Positions 12,284-23,834 of a stretch of 64,000 bases of DNA are shown piece after piece; position 1 is the stretch's first letter; each line of letters starts with the position of its first letter. Source of the stretch: Molanna angustata (taxonomy: Eukaryota > Arthropoda > Insecta > Trichoptera > Molannidae). The notes below the pieces were generated by a model. The model was not told the origin of the DNA and did no database searches. It was given only the letters and a program-made list of their open reading frames with translations. The stretch is from contig OY754990.1 of the NCBI GenBank assembly GCA_963576475.1, positions 13,013,061 through 13,077,060 of the forward strand, in the 5' to 3' direction. The translations under genes and the position numbers were made by a program.

Positions 12284-13988
12284 TGAATGCAACCAGAACA
12301 CTAAAAAAATCTGGCAAATACTCAAAGAAATCACACATTCAAAAAAAAATAAGGACTCATTTATTAAAAAAATTAAGATTAATGAAGAAACAATGCTATT
12401 CGAAAAGAACCCAGATATGATAGTAAAACATATAAACCATTATTTTGCAAATTGTGGAGAAGAAACTGCAAAAAAAATCAAAACACATAAACCACAAAAC
12501 CAAATCGACAGGATGGTAACAACAGACACAAACTCCGAAATTCGCTCTAAATTTGAATTAAAGGAAATTAAAATTACGGACATAGAAAAAACTATTTCAT
12601 CACTGAAAACAAACAGTGCACCTGGGAAAGATAATATTTCATCAAAAACACTCAAAATACTACAGCAAGAACTATGTGAACCACTAACACACCTTATAAA
12701 CTTATCAATAAAAAAAGGAGAATTTCCAAACATACTTAAACAAGGAACAATATTACCGATTCACAAAAATGGTAGTAAGGAAGAAATAAATAATTACAGA
12801 CCAATAAGTTTACTAAATTCAGTGTCAAAAATTTTGGAAAAGGTAATAAAGAAGCAACTGATGAACTATTTAAACAAATATGACATCCTCTCTAAAAACC
12901 AATACGGTTTCAGAGAAAATAAAAGTACCTCAGATGCAATTTCGTATGTCACTGACCATATAAAAGAATTAATGGATAAAGGCAACAAGTGTCTTGCAGT
13001 TTTTATTGACCTAACCAAAGCTTTTGATACCATTAACCACAATTTGCTCTTCAAAAAGCTTGAAAACATTGGTGTAAAAGATACTTCCCTAAAAATTCTC
13101 ACAAATTACATGACATGCAGAAAGCAATGTGTAAAAGTGGGAAAGCACATAAGCGAAAACCTAACAATTAACTGTGGTGTGCCTCAGGGAAGTGTATTAG
13201 GGCCTATCCTGTTTCTTATATATATGAATGACCTATGCAATATTCCCACAAAAGGACATATCATCAGTTATGCTGATGACACAGTTTTCATCTATTACGA
13301 AAAAACTTGGAAAAAAGTATACAAAATGGCTGAAACGGAATTGACAGAAGTAAAAAAATGGCTTGACAGGAACTCTCTGGCACTAAATACAAACAAAACA
13401 AAATACATTGCATACAGCATAACCTCCCGAAATAAACCTAGTGACGAACATAAACTAAGAATTCATGATTACTGTACCGAAAACTTAAGTTATCAACCAA
13501 CATGTAACTGCCCGATCATTGAACGAACAGAGAGCATAAAATATCTAGGAATTATATTTGATGAAAACTTGAGATGGGACTATCACATTGACTGCGTGAC
13601 ATCTAAAATGAATAGATTAATATACTTCTTTAAATCAATCAGAAATGTTATTGACCTAAAACATTTGAAAAATATATACTATGCTCTTTGTCATTCAATA
13701 ATGGAATATGGAATTATTGGATGGGGAAGTGCAACGCCAACAATAATAAAGAAAATAGACATAGCCCAAAAAGCCATTACAAAAGTTATACTTAAGGTAC
13801 CTATATATATTAAAACAACTTTTGGACAACGTAGTGTACGATATTTTTCAACAAAACTTTTCAATAGTTTACCAACAAATATTAAAAACATCAGTAATGC
13901 AAAAGAATTTAAAAAACTATCACTAAGATGGGTTTATGAAATAGATGAAAAAATCCTTAAGGAAATAATTCTTCCAAATAAAATGTAA
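12168..13988 (+). pseudogene. CR1/L2-type LINE ORF2, reverse transcriptase
   Basis: From about 12260 the frame is open to the stop at 13986-13988. RT motifs in order: SAPGKDNISSKTLK, PIHKNGSKEEINNYRPISLL (motif 2), NQYGFRENKSTSDAI, LAVFIDLTKAFDTINHNLLF (motif A, first Asp), INCGVPQGSVLGPILFLIYM (motif B), SYADDTVF (catalytic YADD at 13269-13280), WLDRNSLALNTNKTKYIAYS, IKYLGIIFDENLRW and MEYGIIGWGSATPTIIKKID. The C-terminus reads RSVRYFSTKLFNSLPTNI. All catalytic residues are intact; only the shift at the EN-RT join breaks the protein. The first residues of the frame (12168-12255) are out-of-phase noise. Confidence 0.92.
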
Positions 13989-14450
13989 ATGCACTATTAC
14001 AAACAACAGAATAGACAATTGAAAAAAAGTGAAACAAATAATTTATTTCCACAATTTTTGGTTGTGTGTGCATGACTCAATATGAAATATTGTATTTAGA
14101 AGATACGTTTGAATGCGTAGCGTATATATGTACATGTACTTATATTATATGTAAATGTATCTATAAATAAACAACGTAATAGACAATAACATAAAACTAG
14201 CTCACCTTAGCACAGGCTATGCCTAGTGAGGGGGCTAGTAACAAAGATACAAACAAAAAGATATGGCTTCAACTATGTAAGCACCAGTGAAGTGGTAAAT
14301 TGATATTTATTGAAATGAGATAACTTATATTTACATTGTATGTTAACTATGTATGAATAAGCTTATATTATCTTAAGATATTTTGTATCTCATATATACT
14401 GTATATTTTTGGATAGAAATAAATAAAAATAAATAAATAAAATACATTTA
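13989..14450 (+). mobile_element. 3' UTR and tail of the CR1/L2-type LINE
   Basis: Contains CACAGGCTATGCCTAGTGAG (14210-14229), a motif also found in two other LINE 3' ends at 53800-53840 and 61135-61165. It ends with AATAAATAAAAATAAATAAA at about 14420-14440. The element therefore spans roughly 11173-14450; its upstream end is undefined. Confidence 0.8.
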
Positions 14451-14524
14451 TTAACTATTATGAAAACAGTCTGGGAAAGGAGAGAGGTAGGGAGGGGAGT
14501 GGGGGGGGGAGCATCGACCACTAG

Positions 14525-14640
14525 AAACTTATATTATGATTTATACCTCACGTGTCTCAATGTATGAATAATAATAAATTTAAATTAAGTTAAAGAGGTA
14601 CAATTAAAAAGTTAAAGATGTGCACACATATCCAATTCTG
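14525..14640 (-). mobile_element. LINE 3' end, same family as 54280-54870
   Basis: On the minus strand it carries TTTAACTTTTTAATTGTACC, then CATTGAGACACGTGAGGTA and TAAATCATAATATAAGTTTC. The plus-strand LINE end at 54770-54860 has the same order. No coding part remains. Confidence 0.75.
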
Positions 14641-14659
14641 GATCACTCAAATCTCAAAC

Positions 14660-14692
14660 TTCTATTAAAATATTACAAATATTTTAATAGAA
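14660..14692. repeat. perfect 15 bp inverted repeat
   Basis: TTCTATTAAAATATT and its reverse complement around ACA. Confidence 0.9.
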
Positions 14693-14790
14693 CCAGGAAA
14701 TTAAGGCACCTACAGAACATACGACCTTTCATCGGCTGGTTTATGTGATCACTTTAAGCGCTTGCACAACTGTGATGTATTAGTATACGT
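14692..14790 (+). repeat. dispersed repeat family D, partial copy
   Basis: Core TTTCATCGGCTGGTTTATGT and GATCACTTTAAGCGCTTG match 45300-45370 (GTCGTCGGCTGGTCTATGC) and 48105-48150 (GTCAATGGCTGGTTAACGTG). No coding content. Confidence 0.6.
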
Positions 14791-15037
14791 GGTATTGCCC
14801 CCTTCCCCGATAAAGGATATAAATACGGTAGAGATGCGATTCGCGGCGTCTTATCGCTTCCGCGCGCTATACAGATAGTTAGGTATATACAGTGTAGGTA
14901 CTTGTTCGGCCAAGAGCTCTGCTACGTAATAAACCAAGTATAAAGTTGCATATGTTTTTAGCTTAAAATAACAATGAATATATAAAAGCATACAAAAAAA
15001 AAACAATATAATAATATACTTAAAGCAAAATAAAGTA

Positions 15038-15247
15038 CACTGAATTTTTTTTTGTTAATAGAAACAAAATTTCAAGTTAACATTAACCGAAATATAGTGA
15101 ATACAAAACATTAGGTTTTGTGCAACTATTTTTTTGCGCATACAGCAAAATCGTACAGTCATCAATAGATAAACCTTTATTACTAATAACAAAGGTTTGG
15201 CTAAAATGTTGGTAGCCAGTTCGGTTGTCATAATATTTTTTTCAGTG
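15038..15247. mobile_element. Tc1/mariner-like MITE, CACTGAA termini
   Basis: Begins CACTGAATTTTTTTTTG and ends TAATATTTTTTTCAGTG, flanked by TA at 15036-15037 and 15248-15249. Internal sequence includes AGCCAGTTCGGTTGTCATAA and CAAAGGTTTGGCTAAAATG. Relatives: 27490-27690, 61320-61500 and a split copy with ends at 54122 and 55578. Confidence 0.8.
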
Positions 15248-15758
15248 TATGGGGTCGAAAGTTATGGAGGAAAAATCTCATCTGCATAATGTCTGCCTGA
15301 TACTGAGCCATTCCTTTAGTTTAGTATTAAATTCATGACTATTTTCTATTAATTATCTTTAAATTCTCAATTGGCACACCTAAAATGGACTCATCCAGCG
15401 AACTGTGTGGAGTTCACAGACGCCGCGAAATTTCACAATTAATCCTGTCTTCAAATTAGTTATTTCAATTTTGTATGCCCAATGGTCACTTGCTCATTCA
15501 CTCGCTTACTGATTTTGTTTATTTTAACAGGAACACCGACTAAAAGCGTTTTGTAATAAAATTACACTAACGACATTTAAATATCTTTTCTGATTCAATC
15601 AATGTATATTACATTAAAGTTTTAAACATTCATCGAACTAAAGTTTTATTCTGTTCTTTCAATCACGTTATTATTTTACAATCGTCTATTTATTTGTGAC
15701 TTCTCCTCTGCACAGGTTGGCGACAATCAGGTCTATAATAATAATAATAAATAATTAG

Positions 15759-15900
15759 ACAATACAATAACAAACGACACATGTAGGAAATGCAAATTAC
15801 AAAAAGAAACAATAGAACACATAACAGGTGGCTTCTCAACTCTTGCACCGACGGAATATACAATAAGACACGATAACATCTGCAAACACATATTGTCATG
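15759..15900 (+). pseudogene. LINE C-terminal zinc-finger part (5' piece of a split element)
   Basis: Reads NDTCRKCKLQKETIEHITGG then FSTLAPTEYTIRHDNICKHI. The CxxC...H pattern with the TEY.RH motif precedes the endonuclease of R2/NeSL-like LINEs. The frame is interrupted after KHI (about 15890) by a 1.3 kb insertion and resumes at 17226 with YLELAHKHKLIETHPKWYQY. Confidence 0.65.
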
Positions 15901-17220
15901 TTATTTTATTGAATAACATGACTTACCTCCTCTCAGAGGAAAATTAAAAAAAAAGGATAACCCATTTTGAAAAAATGTTTAAAATCAGCGAGTGAAAATT
16001 ATGTTAATAGGCAGAGTTTTTTTGTCTGCGGGCAACCCGGTTAGTTAGTCGCCGAGCGGAAACACCGGATTGCATTGCTTTGGCCGATATTCTTTTAACG
16101 AGAGGTGACGCGAAAAAGTCAATAAAATGGACGTCACTTAAATAGACGGAGAAAACGCTGTGGCGTTTAAAATATTATAAATAACCATAAAAAAAAGACT
16201 AGTGGGAAAATGGGTAAGTCTCCATGTCTATTTTTTTGAACATAATTAGTTTGACGTCCACCGACACACAATAATTTTATAACATATTCCAGGGTTAACG
16301 AGTCCCCCAAATATTCCTTCCTACTAGTTTTTTTTTATATATTTAATATGTAATGGAATCCAAAGTATTATGTAGACTAAGATTAAACAATATCATTGCA
16401 CCGACTATCCATCATTTTGAAGACAAGTTGTTTTGCTGGAAACAGCAAAATATGATATGAAATTGAATCAAGATGGCGATGAGTCGTGTAACCTCAAAAG
16501 ACCGACATTTTCTGTGAACAACGATGGCGGATGATCGAATCTTATTTAACTTCGTGCAGTTTTAAAAATAGAAAATTCGAATTTAGTGACTTTCAATATG
16601 AACAGTTTTTTTTTATTTAATTTTGTAAAATGTAAATTAACGACAACCATTTTTTTTGTATTAATGAAATTTAGTATAATGTATTAACACCAGTATGTAA
16701 ATTTGGCCAAATAGTTAATAAGAAGATTTTTGTTAATAAATAATGTTTTATTGGGTCATAATTACATTAAGATAGATTTTTTTCTTAAAGGGTTAATATT
16801 GGGAATGGTAAAATGTAATAGAAATAAAAAATGTAATGAGGTTGTAATAATTTAATTGTCTTATATGGATAATTTTTTTTAATCAAAACGAAAAAGACTG
16901 ATTAAGCAAAATGAAATATAAATTGTTATCATAATTCAGGTTTTGTATTTATCTCTCCTCCTTTTGACCTTCTAATGGTATAACAAGAAATGATCAAATA
17001 TTGATAATCTTAAATTATATTTATTTTTGGTATAATGGGAGTCTTTTGATAGACTTCCCTTAAAAAATTTTCTTTGAATTGGAGTTAAATTCCTTTAGGG
17101 CAGGTTGCGACCCCGAGAATTCGATTTTTTGATAGTTTCATGTGTAAACGGCTGGCTGGCCGGTGGTGCGGGTGCAAGTCCGGGTGGGGCGAGGCCCTAG
17201 GCCTCTGCCACCATGACTTT
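15901..17220. other. 1.3 kb insertion splitting a LINE C-terminus
   Basis: AT-rich and without recognised coding sequence. The left edge holds an 11 bp inverted repeat, GTCATGTTATT / AATAACATGAC, at about 15896-15923. The right edge is GC-rich (17150-17215, GGCTGGCTGGCCGGTGGTGC). The superfamily was not determined and no clear TIR pair was found. Confidence 0.4.
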
Positions 17221-17221
17221 A

Positions 17222-17703
17222 ACCCTCACAATATATTTGGAACTAGCCCACAAACATAAACTTATCGAAACACACCCCAAGTGGTATCAATACACACCCC
17301 CAGCTGTAACAGAAAATGATAACTACAAACTATACTGGAATAGAGACATAATCACAGACAGAACAAACCTACATAACCGACCAGACATTACATTAATCGA
17401 CAAAATACATAAACACACATATCTAATAGAAACATCAATACCAAATTCAGCAAATCTACAAAAGAAACATTTAGAAAAAATAGATAAATACATACCGTTA
17501 GCAGAACAGATAAAATCACAGTGGAAACAAGAAAAAGTAACAATAGTCCCAATAATATTATCGTCTACAGGCATCATACCGAAAACACTCCAAAAAATAT
17601 AGACATACTAAAGCTACCCCCATACGTCATCACCAACATACAAAAAACTACAATAATCAACACATGCACAATAGTCAGAAAATTTCTACAGGTACCCCTT
17701 TAA
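17222..17703 (+). pseudogene. LINE C-terminal restriction-like endonuclease
   Basis: Two overlapping frames (17213-17602 and 17521-17703) make one degenerate coding stretch with a shift near 17580. It reads ENDNYKLYWNRDIITDRTNL, HNRPDITLIDKIHKHTYLIE and TSIPNSANLQKKHLEKIDKY, then TIVPIILSSTGIIPKTLQK and ITNIQKTTIINTCTIVRKFL. The RPD...YLIE.S pattern fits a PD-(D/E)xK nuclease of REL-type LINEs (R2, R4, NeSL groups). The exact clade is not assigned. Confidence 0.65.
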
Positions 17704-17818
17704 ACAACTACACACAGCACACAAACACATGGCCTCACAACTTGAGTACGCTCCGTTGTGAAGGAAATTACCGGATCATAACCGAGATCAACATGTTTGC
17801 AATAATAATAATATTGTT

Positions 17819-18680
17819 TTTTTTTTTTTTTTTTATTTTATTAAGTTTACAATAACATATACAAAATATAAAACAAACAAACTATATAGAAAAGATTCAC
17901 AGTAAGACAAAACATATTTACCCTTTACTAGAGTGCAAGCACTCGTGTGTAAAGGAGACAATTTAATACAGAATACACAAAATATTATACATACATAATT
18001 ATTATCTATACAAAAAGAAGTTAATATAATTTACATATCAGTCAAATAATAAGTTTGATTTATTCTTTATTTTTTTTTTTAAATCATTATGTTCAATTGC
18101 CAGTCTCAAATCTGTTTCAAGTTGGTTGAACCACACCACCCCATTGTACGCGTAGTAGTGCTGTGCAAAACTTGTATGTGTTAATGGGGTACACAGTTGA
18201 CCCACTATATTATGTCTATCACTCGCCACACGTACAAAGGCATGGTGCGACCTTCCAATGTCCTTATGTATTTGAAATAACACATTTTTTTTATAGATAT
18301 TTTTAAAAGATGGCACTTGAAAATCACGAAATAGTTGCAAAGTTGGGTAGTCAGATGGTTTTTTATTTATAATTTTTATTATCAACCTTTGCGTAATTTC
18401 TAGAGGCAAAATGGATGTTTTATACGCCCCCCCCCCATGCAACAATGCCATATTGCATTATTGAATGGGCGAAAGCGTAATACACATTTTCTTGTTTATG
18501 GTAAAAGGTATATAGTAAGTTTTCTCAATATTCAGGGTCAATTTATTATTGTCAAACCATATGTAGCAGCAACTTGTCGGCTGCAACGTGTATAGTCTGA
18601 TATCATGATTCTCGAATACGCCCGAAGATTGACGAGGATCAACGAACCACAGCGCACCGCTGTTGATACGAGCCAATGTA
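17819..18680 (-). pseudogene. CR1-type LINE, RT C-terminus and 3' UTR
   Basis: Minus-strand frames 18458-18676 and 18038-18451 give NNKLTLNIEKTYYIPF (region after YADD), then GGGAYKTSILPLEITQRLII, FRDFQVPSFKNIYKKNVLFQ and HTSFAQHYYAYNGVVWFNQL, with a stop near 18038. Part of the RT between them is missing. The 3' UTR has an ACGAGTGCTTGCACTC hairpin near 17940 and the tail AAAAAAAAAAAAAAA at 17819-17835. Related coding sequence is at 57315-57655. Confidence 0.75.
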
Positions 18681-18944
18681 CCTACAGATTATTCATGTGT
18701 TGATCGTTCAATAAAGTTAAGTCGCGTTAAATCTTAATCTAATAGTTGCGACCCACGACATCACAAATTAATCAAATTATTATGTATATTATAATTTTAT
18801 TTGTTTCGAATTAACCAGAGTTGATCATGTATGTAGTTCTTTGATTGAAACCCTTCATCCTTTCCTTTTCCTTTTGAACACGCACCTTTGCAATATAATT
18901 CCTTCTGATATAAATATAAATAACTAAATAAACATACACCCCCA

Positions 18945-19012
18945 CATATATAAAGCGCCGTTTGATGATTCAGGATCATTCCAAGGGGGCACATACTGTC
19001 TTATGTTGCTCT
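18945..19012 (-). mobile_element. L2-type LINE 3' end
   Basis: On the minus strand it shows GCCCCCTTGGAATGATCC, then AATCATCAAACGGCGCTTTA and TATATGTG. This is the same terminal hairpin as at 5219-5270. Confidence 0.65.
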
Positions 19013-19129
19013 ACGAAATAAAGCTGTATTCAGTCCTTTAGAGAAAGCGGTCTTGAAAATAAAAAAAGAAATATTACATATTTTTTACAATTTCCGAAAA
19101 ATAATAAAAGACTAATTAGAAATATGCCG

Positions 19130-19222
19130 ACTTGCTGGCGCGTATTGTGTCCTGTGACATGGAGACAAATAGAGGAGACCTTCGTCCATGAGTGGACGGG
19201 AAAAGGCTAAGGAAGAAGAAGA
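19130..19222 (+). pseudogene. RTE-type LINE C-terminal stub with (GAA)n tail
   Basis: Reads WRQIEETFVHEWTGKG and a stop, then GGAAGAAGAAGAAGAA. This matches the last ~20 residues of RTE-type ORFs (W..IEETYVQQWT). Strongly 5'-truncated. Confidence 0.6.
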
Positions 19223-19540
19223 AGAATTTTCCAAAGTTTTAATGTATAGCTCTTCAAGTAAGAGAATACGAGCGACAGTTTTATACAGCATGGTTGCAAA
19301 TGTACGGATGCAAAGGTCAGAGTCGAAGGACAATGGATTTTATTGGTTGACTCAAAATATTAGTATATTCCTGTACTAAAATTGGTATGTGCACAGATGA
19401 CGTTATTCGTATTCTTTCACTTGGCGAGGTCTAAAACACATATATTTAATACACATGGCGCGAAATTCGAATATATTTATTTATTTTATTTATCTAAGTT
19501 TAGTTTGTCGATGGACAATTCTTGATAGAACTCCTTTGTA

Positions 19541-19700
19541 TGTAGATATATCACAAATATATAAAAATATACTTGGTACTAATTAAGGCATATTATTTTG
19601 ACGATGTGCCTTGCACGAAACGCGTCAATAATCATATAAATTGCAATAGAACAAATACCAAGTATTTTTTTTATATTTTTAATATATCTACCTACTTATT
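19541..19700. repeat. imperfect fold-back element
   Basis: Left arm GTAGATATATCACAAATATA...ATACTTGGTA and right arm TACCAAGTATTTTTTTTATA...GATATATCTAC-like are imperfectly complementary over about 37 bp. They flank about 80 bp containing TTGCACGAAACGCGTC. Confidence 0.55.
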
Positions 19701-20242
19701 TTATTTATTTTAACACTTTATTGTAAATTAATTAATATTTTTAATAAATAAAAGTAAAAAACTTGTTTAGAATCAATCCCACTATTTATTAAGACTACAA
19801 CCTACAACCGGTTTCGTGCTAAGCACATTTATTGTCAGTACAAATGGCGGACTTATAGCCTAGTGCTGATTTCTCCCAGAATATCTTATCTCCTATTCCG
19901 TAGATTCAATGGTTTATAAAATGTTGATTGAAAAGTATAGGGTTCTGACACACCTGTCGAAGATGCGGCCGCAAAGTACCAAGAAAGGTAGAGGAACGTG
20001 AAGGAAATTAATGAGGGATCGATTATATTAATTACGGGCTCAATGAGAAGATAAACTATCTACCACTGCTAAACCAAATGTTGGGATAATTAGAAATTCA
20101 GATAAAGAGACTTAACCTTCAATGGATATTTAATTAGACACGGTGTAATTAATAATGTCGTCCATGGAATGTACAGAAAACGAGGAAGTTTGGAAATCAA
20201 AAGAAAACCAAATAAAAGTTATTTCAAAATTAATAAATTGGT

Positions 20243-20352
20243 AAATCAAAACCCTCGTGATTACTTGTATGCATATAATTATCATAAAGATATTATAGAA
20301 TTCCATATTATAATTATATCCATGATATGGGTAATTGTGAGAGTTTTGATTT
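20243..20352. repeat. ~110 nt imperfect hairpin
   Basis: AAATCAAAACCCTC pairs with GAGAGTTTTGATTT. Inner segments ATATAATTAT and ATAATTATAT also pair around GAATTCC. It is probably a decayed MITE, but the size and shape resemble a small-RNA precursor. Confidence 0.5.
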
Positions 20353-20988
20353 CGCCGGTTGGACCAGACTTTCCCCCTTGATTTGAAAATTGGGGAACGA
20401 ACATATATGTATAAGAAATTTGATTTCAAATTAAGGTGTTTAGGTTTATATGCCCCTGTAATAGTAATCGGCGTTGTATGGATGTTCTCATTCCACTGGC
20501 CCTAGCTGGAGTGTATGTAATTTAAACGACTCTGAGTGTTTTTTTTTAATAAATATTTTTAATGTTTATTTTCCTAAAAAAAAGGAATAACGAAAATTCG
20601 ACACCCGAAAACGATTATGATAGAAAATAATATAAAAATTTATTTGGTGTTAAACATTTTCATTAGAATAAACGCACGAATGCTCCTTAAAATAGTGTAG
20701 CATCACATATATCATATGAAATGTATTCAATAATTTATATTTGTTCGGTGATAACATTACAAAACTTTCAGCAATAAATAAGAGTTGTAAGTCAGTAGGA
20801 AACCTCCCCAATACTTTGTGTAATTGTGAGTAATGTTGGCGAATTGGCTTTCTAGCCAGTTTGGTCTATTCCTGTTTCCTCTTATTTGATGATGCTGCCT
20901 TTAAACCTATGCCTTATTCAATAAAATATAAAATAAATATTAGGGAATGGACGGGCTTCAAAAGTGCGGAGCAGTAATTCCGAGCAGA

Positions 20989-21140
20989 TGGGTCGATGGC
21001 ACATTGGTTTAGTAATCCAGTGGTCGCGAGTTCGAATCCTGCCTCGAACGATTTCGTTCACCTATAGCACAAGCATTTTATGCTAATTTTAGGGAACTTA
21101 TGAAGATGTATATGAACTTGTTTAACATTTTTTATAAAAA
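20989..21140 (+). mobile_element. SINE family A
   Basis: GGGTCGATGGCACATTGG, TTTAGTAATCCAGTGGTCGC and GAGTTCGAATCCTGCC are followed by the shared body CACCTATAGCACAAGCATTT and GAAGATGTATATGAACTTG. The D arm is shortened compared with 1112-1286. Confidence 0.75.
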
Positions 21141-22720
21141 AAAACAGGACAGACAGGGATTCACTAGAGTGACCGACAAAGTCGGGGCCGTCGGAGATTT
21201 TTCTGACAGGGCACCAGAAGAAGAAAAAAAAAATAACTCCATTTAAATCCGATTTAAATATTGAAATAACGTACCAAGGAGTAGTTAAGTCTTCAACAAA
21301 ATGTTATATAACCTGTAAAATACGTTAAGTAATAATAAAGTATGGTGTAATTTAGATAAACGATGTTACCTAGGAGAAAAGTGGGTGGAGGGTGTAGGAG
21401 AATTAATCTGTAACAACGGACGCGGCTGGCGGAGAGACGATAGTGAAGTAGTATGTAGGTTGGTAAGTTGGCAAGGAGAAAAGACCTAGCGCAGCGGGAA
21501 CGAGCGAAGAAGAAGAAGAAACGATGCAGAGGGAAAGACAACAGGACCGCCTTCAGTGCCGTTGCATAAATAAAAGAAAAAGATATCTTCCTTTCAAAGA
21601 CATTCGTTTCTTTAGCAGATGTGTCCCCTAAAGAAAATGTCTATATAAAAAAAAATCAAATGCGATATTTTAAGGCAGTCGGGAGTCAATGATATTTTAT
21701 AACAAATTTCATTGACTCTCAAAGATGATGTCATGAGATTGGATTATCTTCTTTTTCTTGAATCGATATCAAAGTTCATAATTTCGTGATGGAATCGAAT
21801 ATTTCTATATTTGCGTATATTATATGCAAACATTGGATTTTTTTCCCGTCGGGAGACAATTTCAAATTGAGTTCCTGGTTGCGTATTTACGTTTCCGTGT
21901 TGATTAGGAGGCAAGTACTGCCTCGAATTAGGCACTGGTTTGTAGCGCTAATGCACTTAAAAACTCATGTTGAATTTGAGGCACGTATCCTCCAAATGCA
22001 CACGGTTTAGCGATGCAAACTGTTCCTGCTAATACGTGTTCAATTCGAGGCAATTAATTATTAAATATGGAACATATAATAAATATACCCATGAAGTTTG
22101 CGCGTTATTTCATTTCGCTCGCATTTCGTCTGTCACTGTCACATTTGTATGGAGGTATAATACTAAGAAGACTCCTTGTTTTTCTAATATTTAAACATTA
22201 TTTGCAACAATTTACAACGTAAGTTTGTTTTTTTAATAAAATTTAGTAAGTGTATTTCTAATACTTATTTTTACAACGTAAGCTTGTTAAAGTTTTTAGC
22301 ATAATAGTTCTTTTAAGTGTATTTCTAATGTTTTTTTTAGGATTAAAACATTAGTTAAACCTTGTTTACCTCGCTTTGTGGGATGGTAAGAATGAATTAT
22401 TAAAAAAAAATGTAAATTGTTGATTCGCGCCTCGGGCAGTAGCGCCGATGCGTCTTCTACTCGGGAACGGCCCCGTGGTCGAGAAGCAAAGTATGTATGT
22501 TTCGTAAGCAGCGTATTATGATAAAGCAACAACACCATCGCCCATAAATCACAAAAAGAGTTTAATTATAATTCCCTACACTTCGTATACTTACTCTCCG
22601 CTATCCACCGCCCAAACAGACAACAGATAAGCCGACCGACTTACATATAAACCCACTAAGCGCCGTCTTAAAAATAATATAAAAACGCGCGAAAAAGGAG
22701 TAGCGTAAATAAAATCATAA
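21141..22720. other. no recognised gene
   Basis: Mixed AT-rich DNA. It holds (GAAGAA)n traces near 21216 and 21508, which are possible LINE tails. A diverged tandem pair sits near 22213-22340 (TACAACGTAAGTTTGTT / TACAACGTAAGCTTGTT, each followed by AAGTGTATTTCTAAT). Small open frames lack motifs. Confidence 0.35.
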
Positions 22721-22944
22721 TCATCACCAATGGTGCTTCAGTCCATCATGAGCCTTGACCTCCTCAATAACTTTCCACTATTTCACCCGGTCTACGCACC
22801 TTATTATTAGATACAAGAATTATTGATAAGAGAATACGCAAGATTACGGCTCAAGGTGCCTTTGTAGGGGGCAGAGGATGCATCGATCAAATTTTCTCTT
22901 TACGTATGGCTACAAAAAAGTTCTGCATAAAAACCAGAAACTTG

Positions 22945-23070
22945 TCGGCCTTCGTGGTTCAGTTGGTTGAGTATCTAACTGCTGATCCAGTTTTTAATTA
23001 TGTTTTCAGTCTGGAACTGTGAGACGATAACTATCGTAAGTCTCCAGAATGTGGCAACTTGTTATTGGGT
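22945..23070 (+). mobile_element. SINE family B, internally deleted
   Basis: GTCGGCCTTCGTGGTTCAG and TTGGTTGAGTATCTAACTG match the head at 53948, but the B-box part is deleted. The body TTTTAATTATGTTTTCAGTC and CTGTGAGACGATAACTATCG is retained. Confidence 0.7.
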
Positions 23071-23355
23071 GCGGGTTAAATTAATATTTGACATAGTACC
23101 TGTTAGTTGCCCGAGAAGCATTATTAAATAAATAAATAAGAGTTATGGCAGGGAATAGAATAAACGGAGCACTCAGACCAGTAATGTCCAATCCGAGCAT
23201 TTCACAGGAAGCCAAAATTGCAGTACACAATGCAATTGTGGTGCCTACTTTGACGTATGCTAGTGAAACATGGACCTGGCAAAAAGACACATGAAAGTAG
23301 AATAAATGCTGTAGAAATGAGATCACTAAGAAGAGTATGTAATAGAACGATATAT

Positions 23356-23662
23356 CATCATCATCATCAGTGGCTCCACAGCCCAGGATGGGCCTTGGCC
23401 TCCTCAAGGAATCGTCTCCATTGCACCCTATCTATGGCCTTTTCTCACCAATTCCGCACACCGGCTATTTGAAGGTCCCTCTCAACTCCATCCATCCATC
23501 GCAGTTTCGTTCATTCCACACCCCTTCTACCCTCCGGACGCGTTGTGAGGATTCTTTTTGGTATCTGGTCATCTTCCATGCGATGCACATGTCCTAACCA
23601 GCGGAGCCTCCCTATTTTTATCGTTTGAACGATATTTGTTTCCTTGAATAGGCTCTGTAGTT
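23356..23662 (-). pseudogene. 5'-truncated RTE C-terminus with 8 bp TSD
   Basis: The minus strand reads RLRWLGHVHRMEDDQIPKRI, RPEGRRGVE, WMDGVERDLQIAGVRNW, DRVQWRRFLEEAKAHPGLW then SH and a stop, followed by a (GATGAT)n tail. The flanks CGATATAT at 23348-23355 and 23663-23670 are an 8 bp target-site duplication. This insertion split the plus-strand RTE at NRTIYDRI. Confidence 0.8.
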
Positions 23663-23834
23663 CGATATATGATAGAATAAAAAATGAACATAAAAACTTT
23701 GAACAATCGACGAGCATGTATAAGACGATGCATGGATGTAAAGGAAGCCAGAAATGTATGCAAAAATAGAGAAGTATGGCGCTCGATTCTCTCTGCTTAC
23801 CCGGTAAGGGACATGGCGTGATGGTATGTACCTA

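Larger units (their letters stand above)
22800..23815 (+). pseudogene. decayed RTE-type LINE, interrupted
   Basis: Three coding pieces on the plus strand are in the right order. 22812-22945 reads IIDKRIRKITAQGAFVGG then RGCIDQIFSLRMATKK (RT motif 2-like region). 23140-23348 reads VMAGNRINGALRPVMSNPSI, AIVVPTLTYASETWTW and RINAVEMRSLRRVCNRT. 23671-23815 reads RRACIRRCMDVKEARNVCKN, REVWRSILSAYP. The first gap holds a SINE (22945-23070). The second holds a minus-strand RTE fragment (23356-23662). Several stops and shifts are present. Confidence 0.75.

Noticed and set aside
12866..13102. Minus-strand frames inside the CR1-type LINE
   Set aside because: Shadows of the RT frame on the plus strand.
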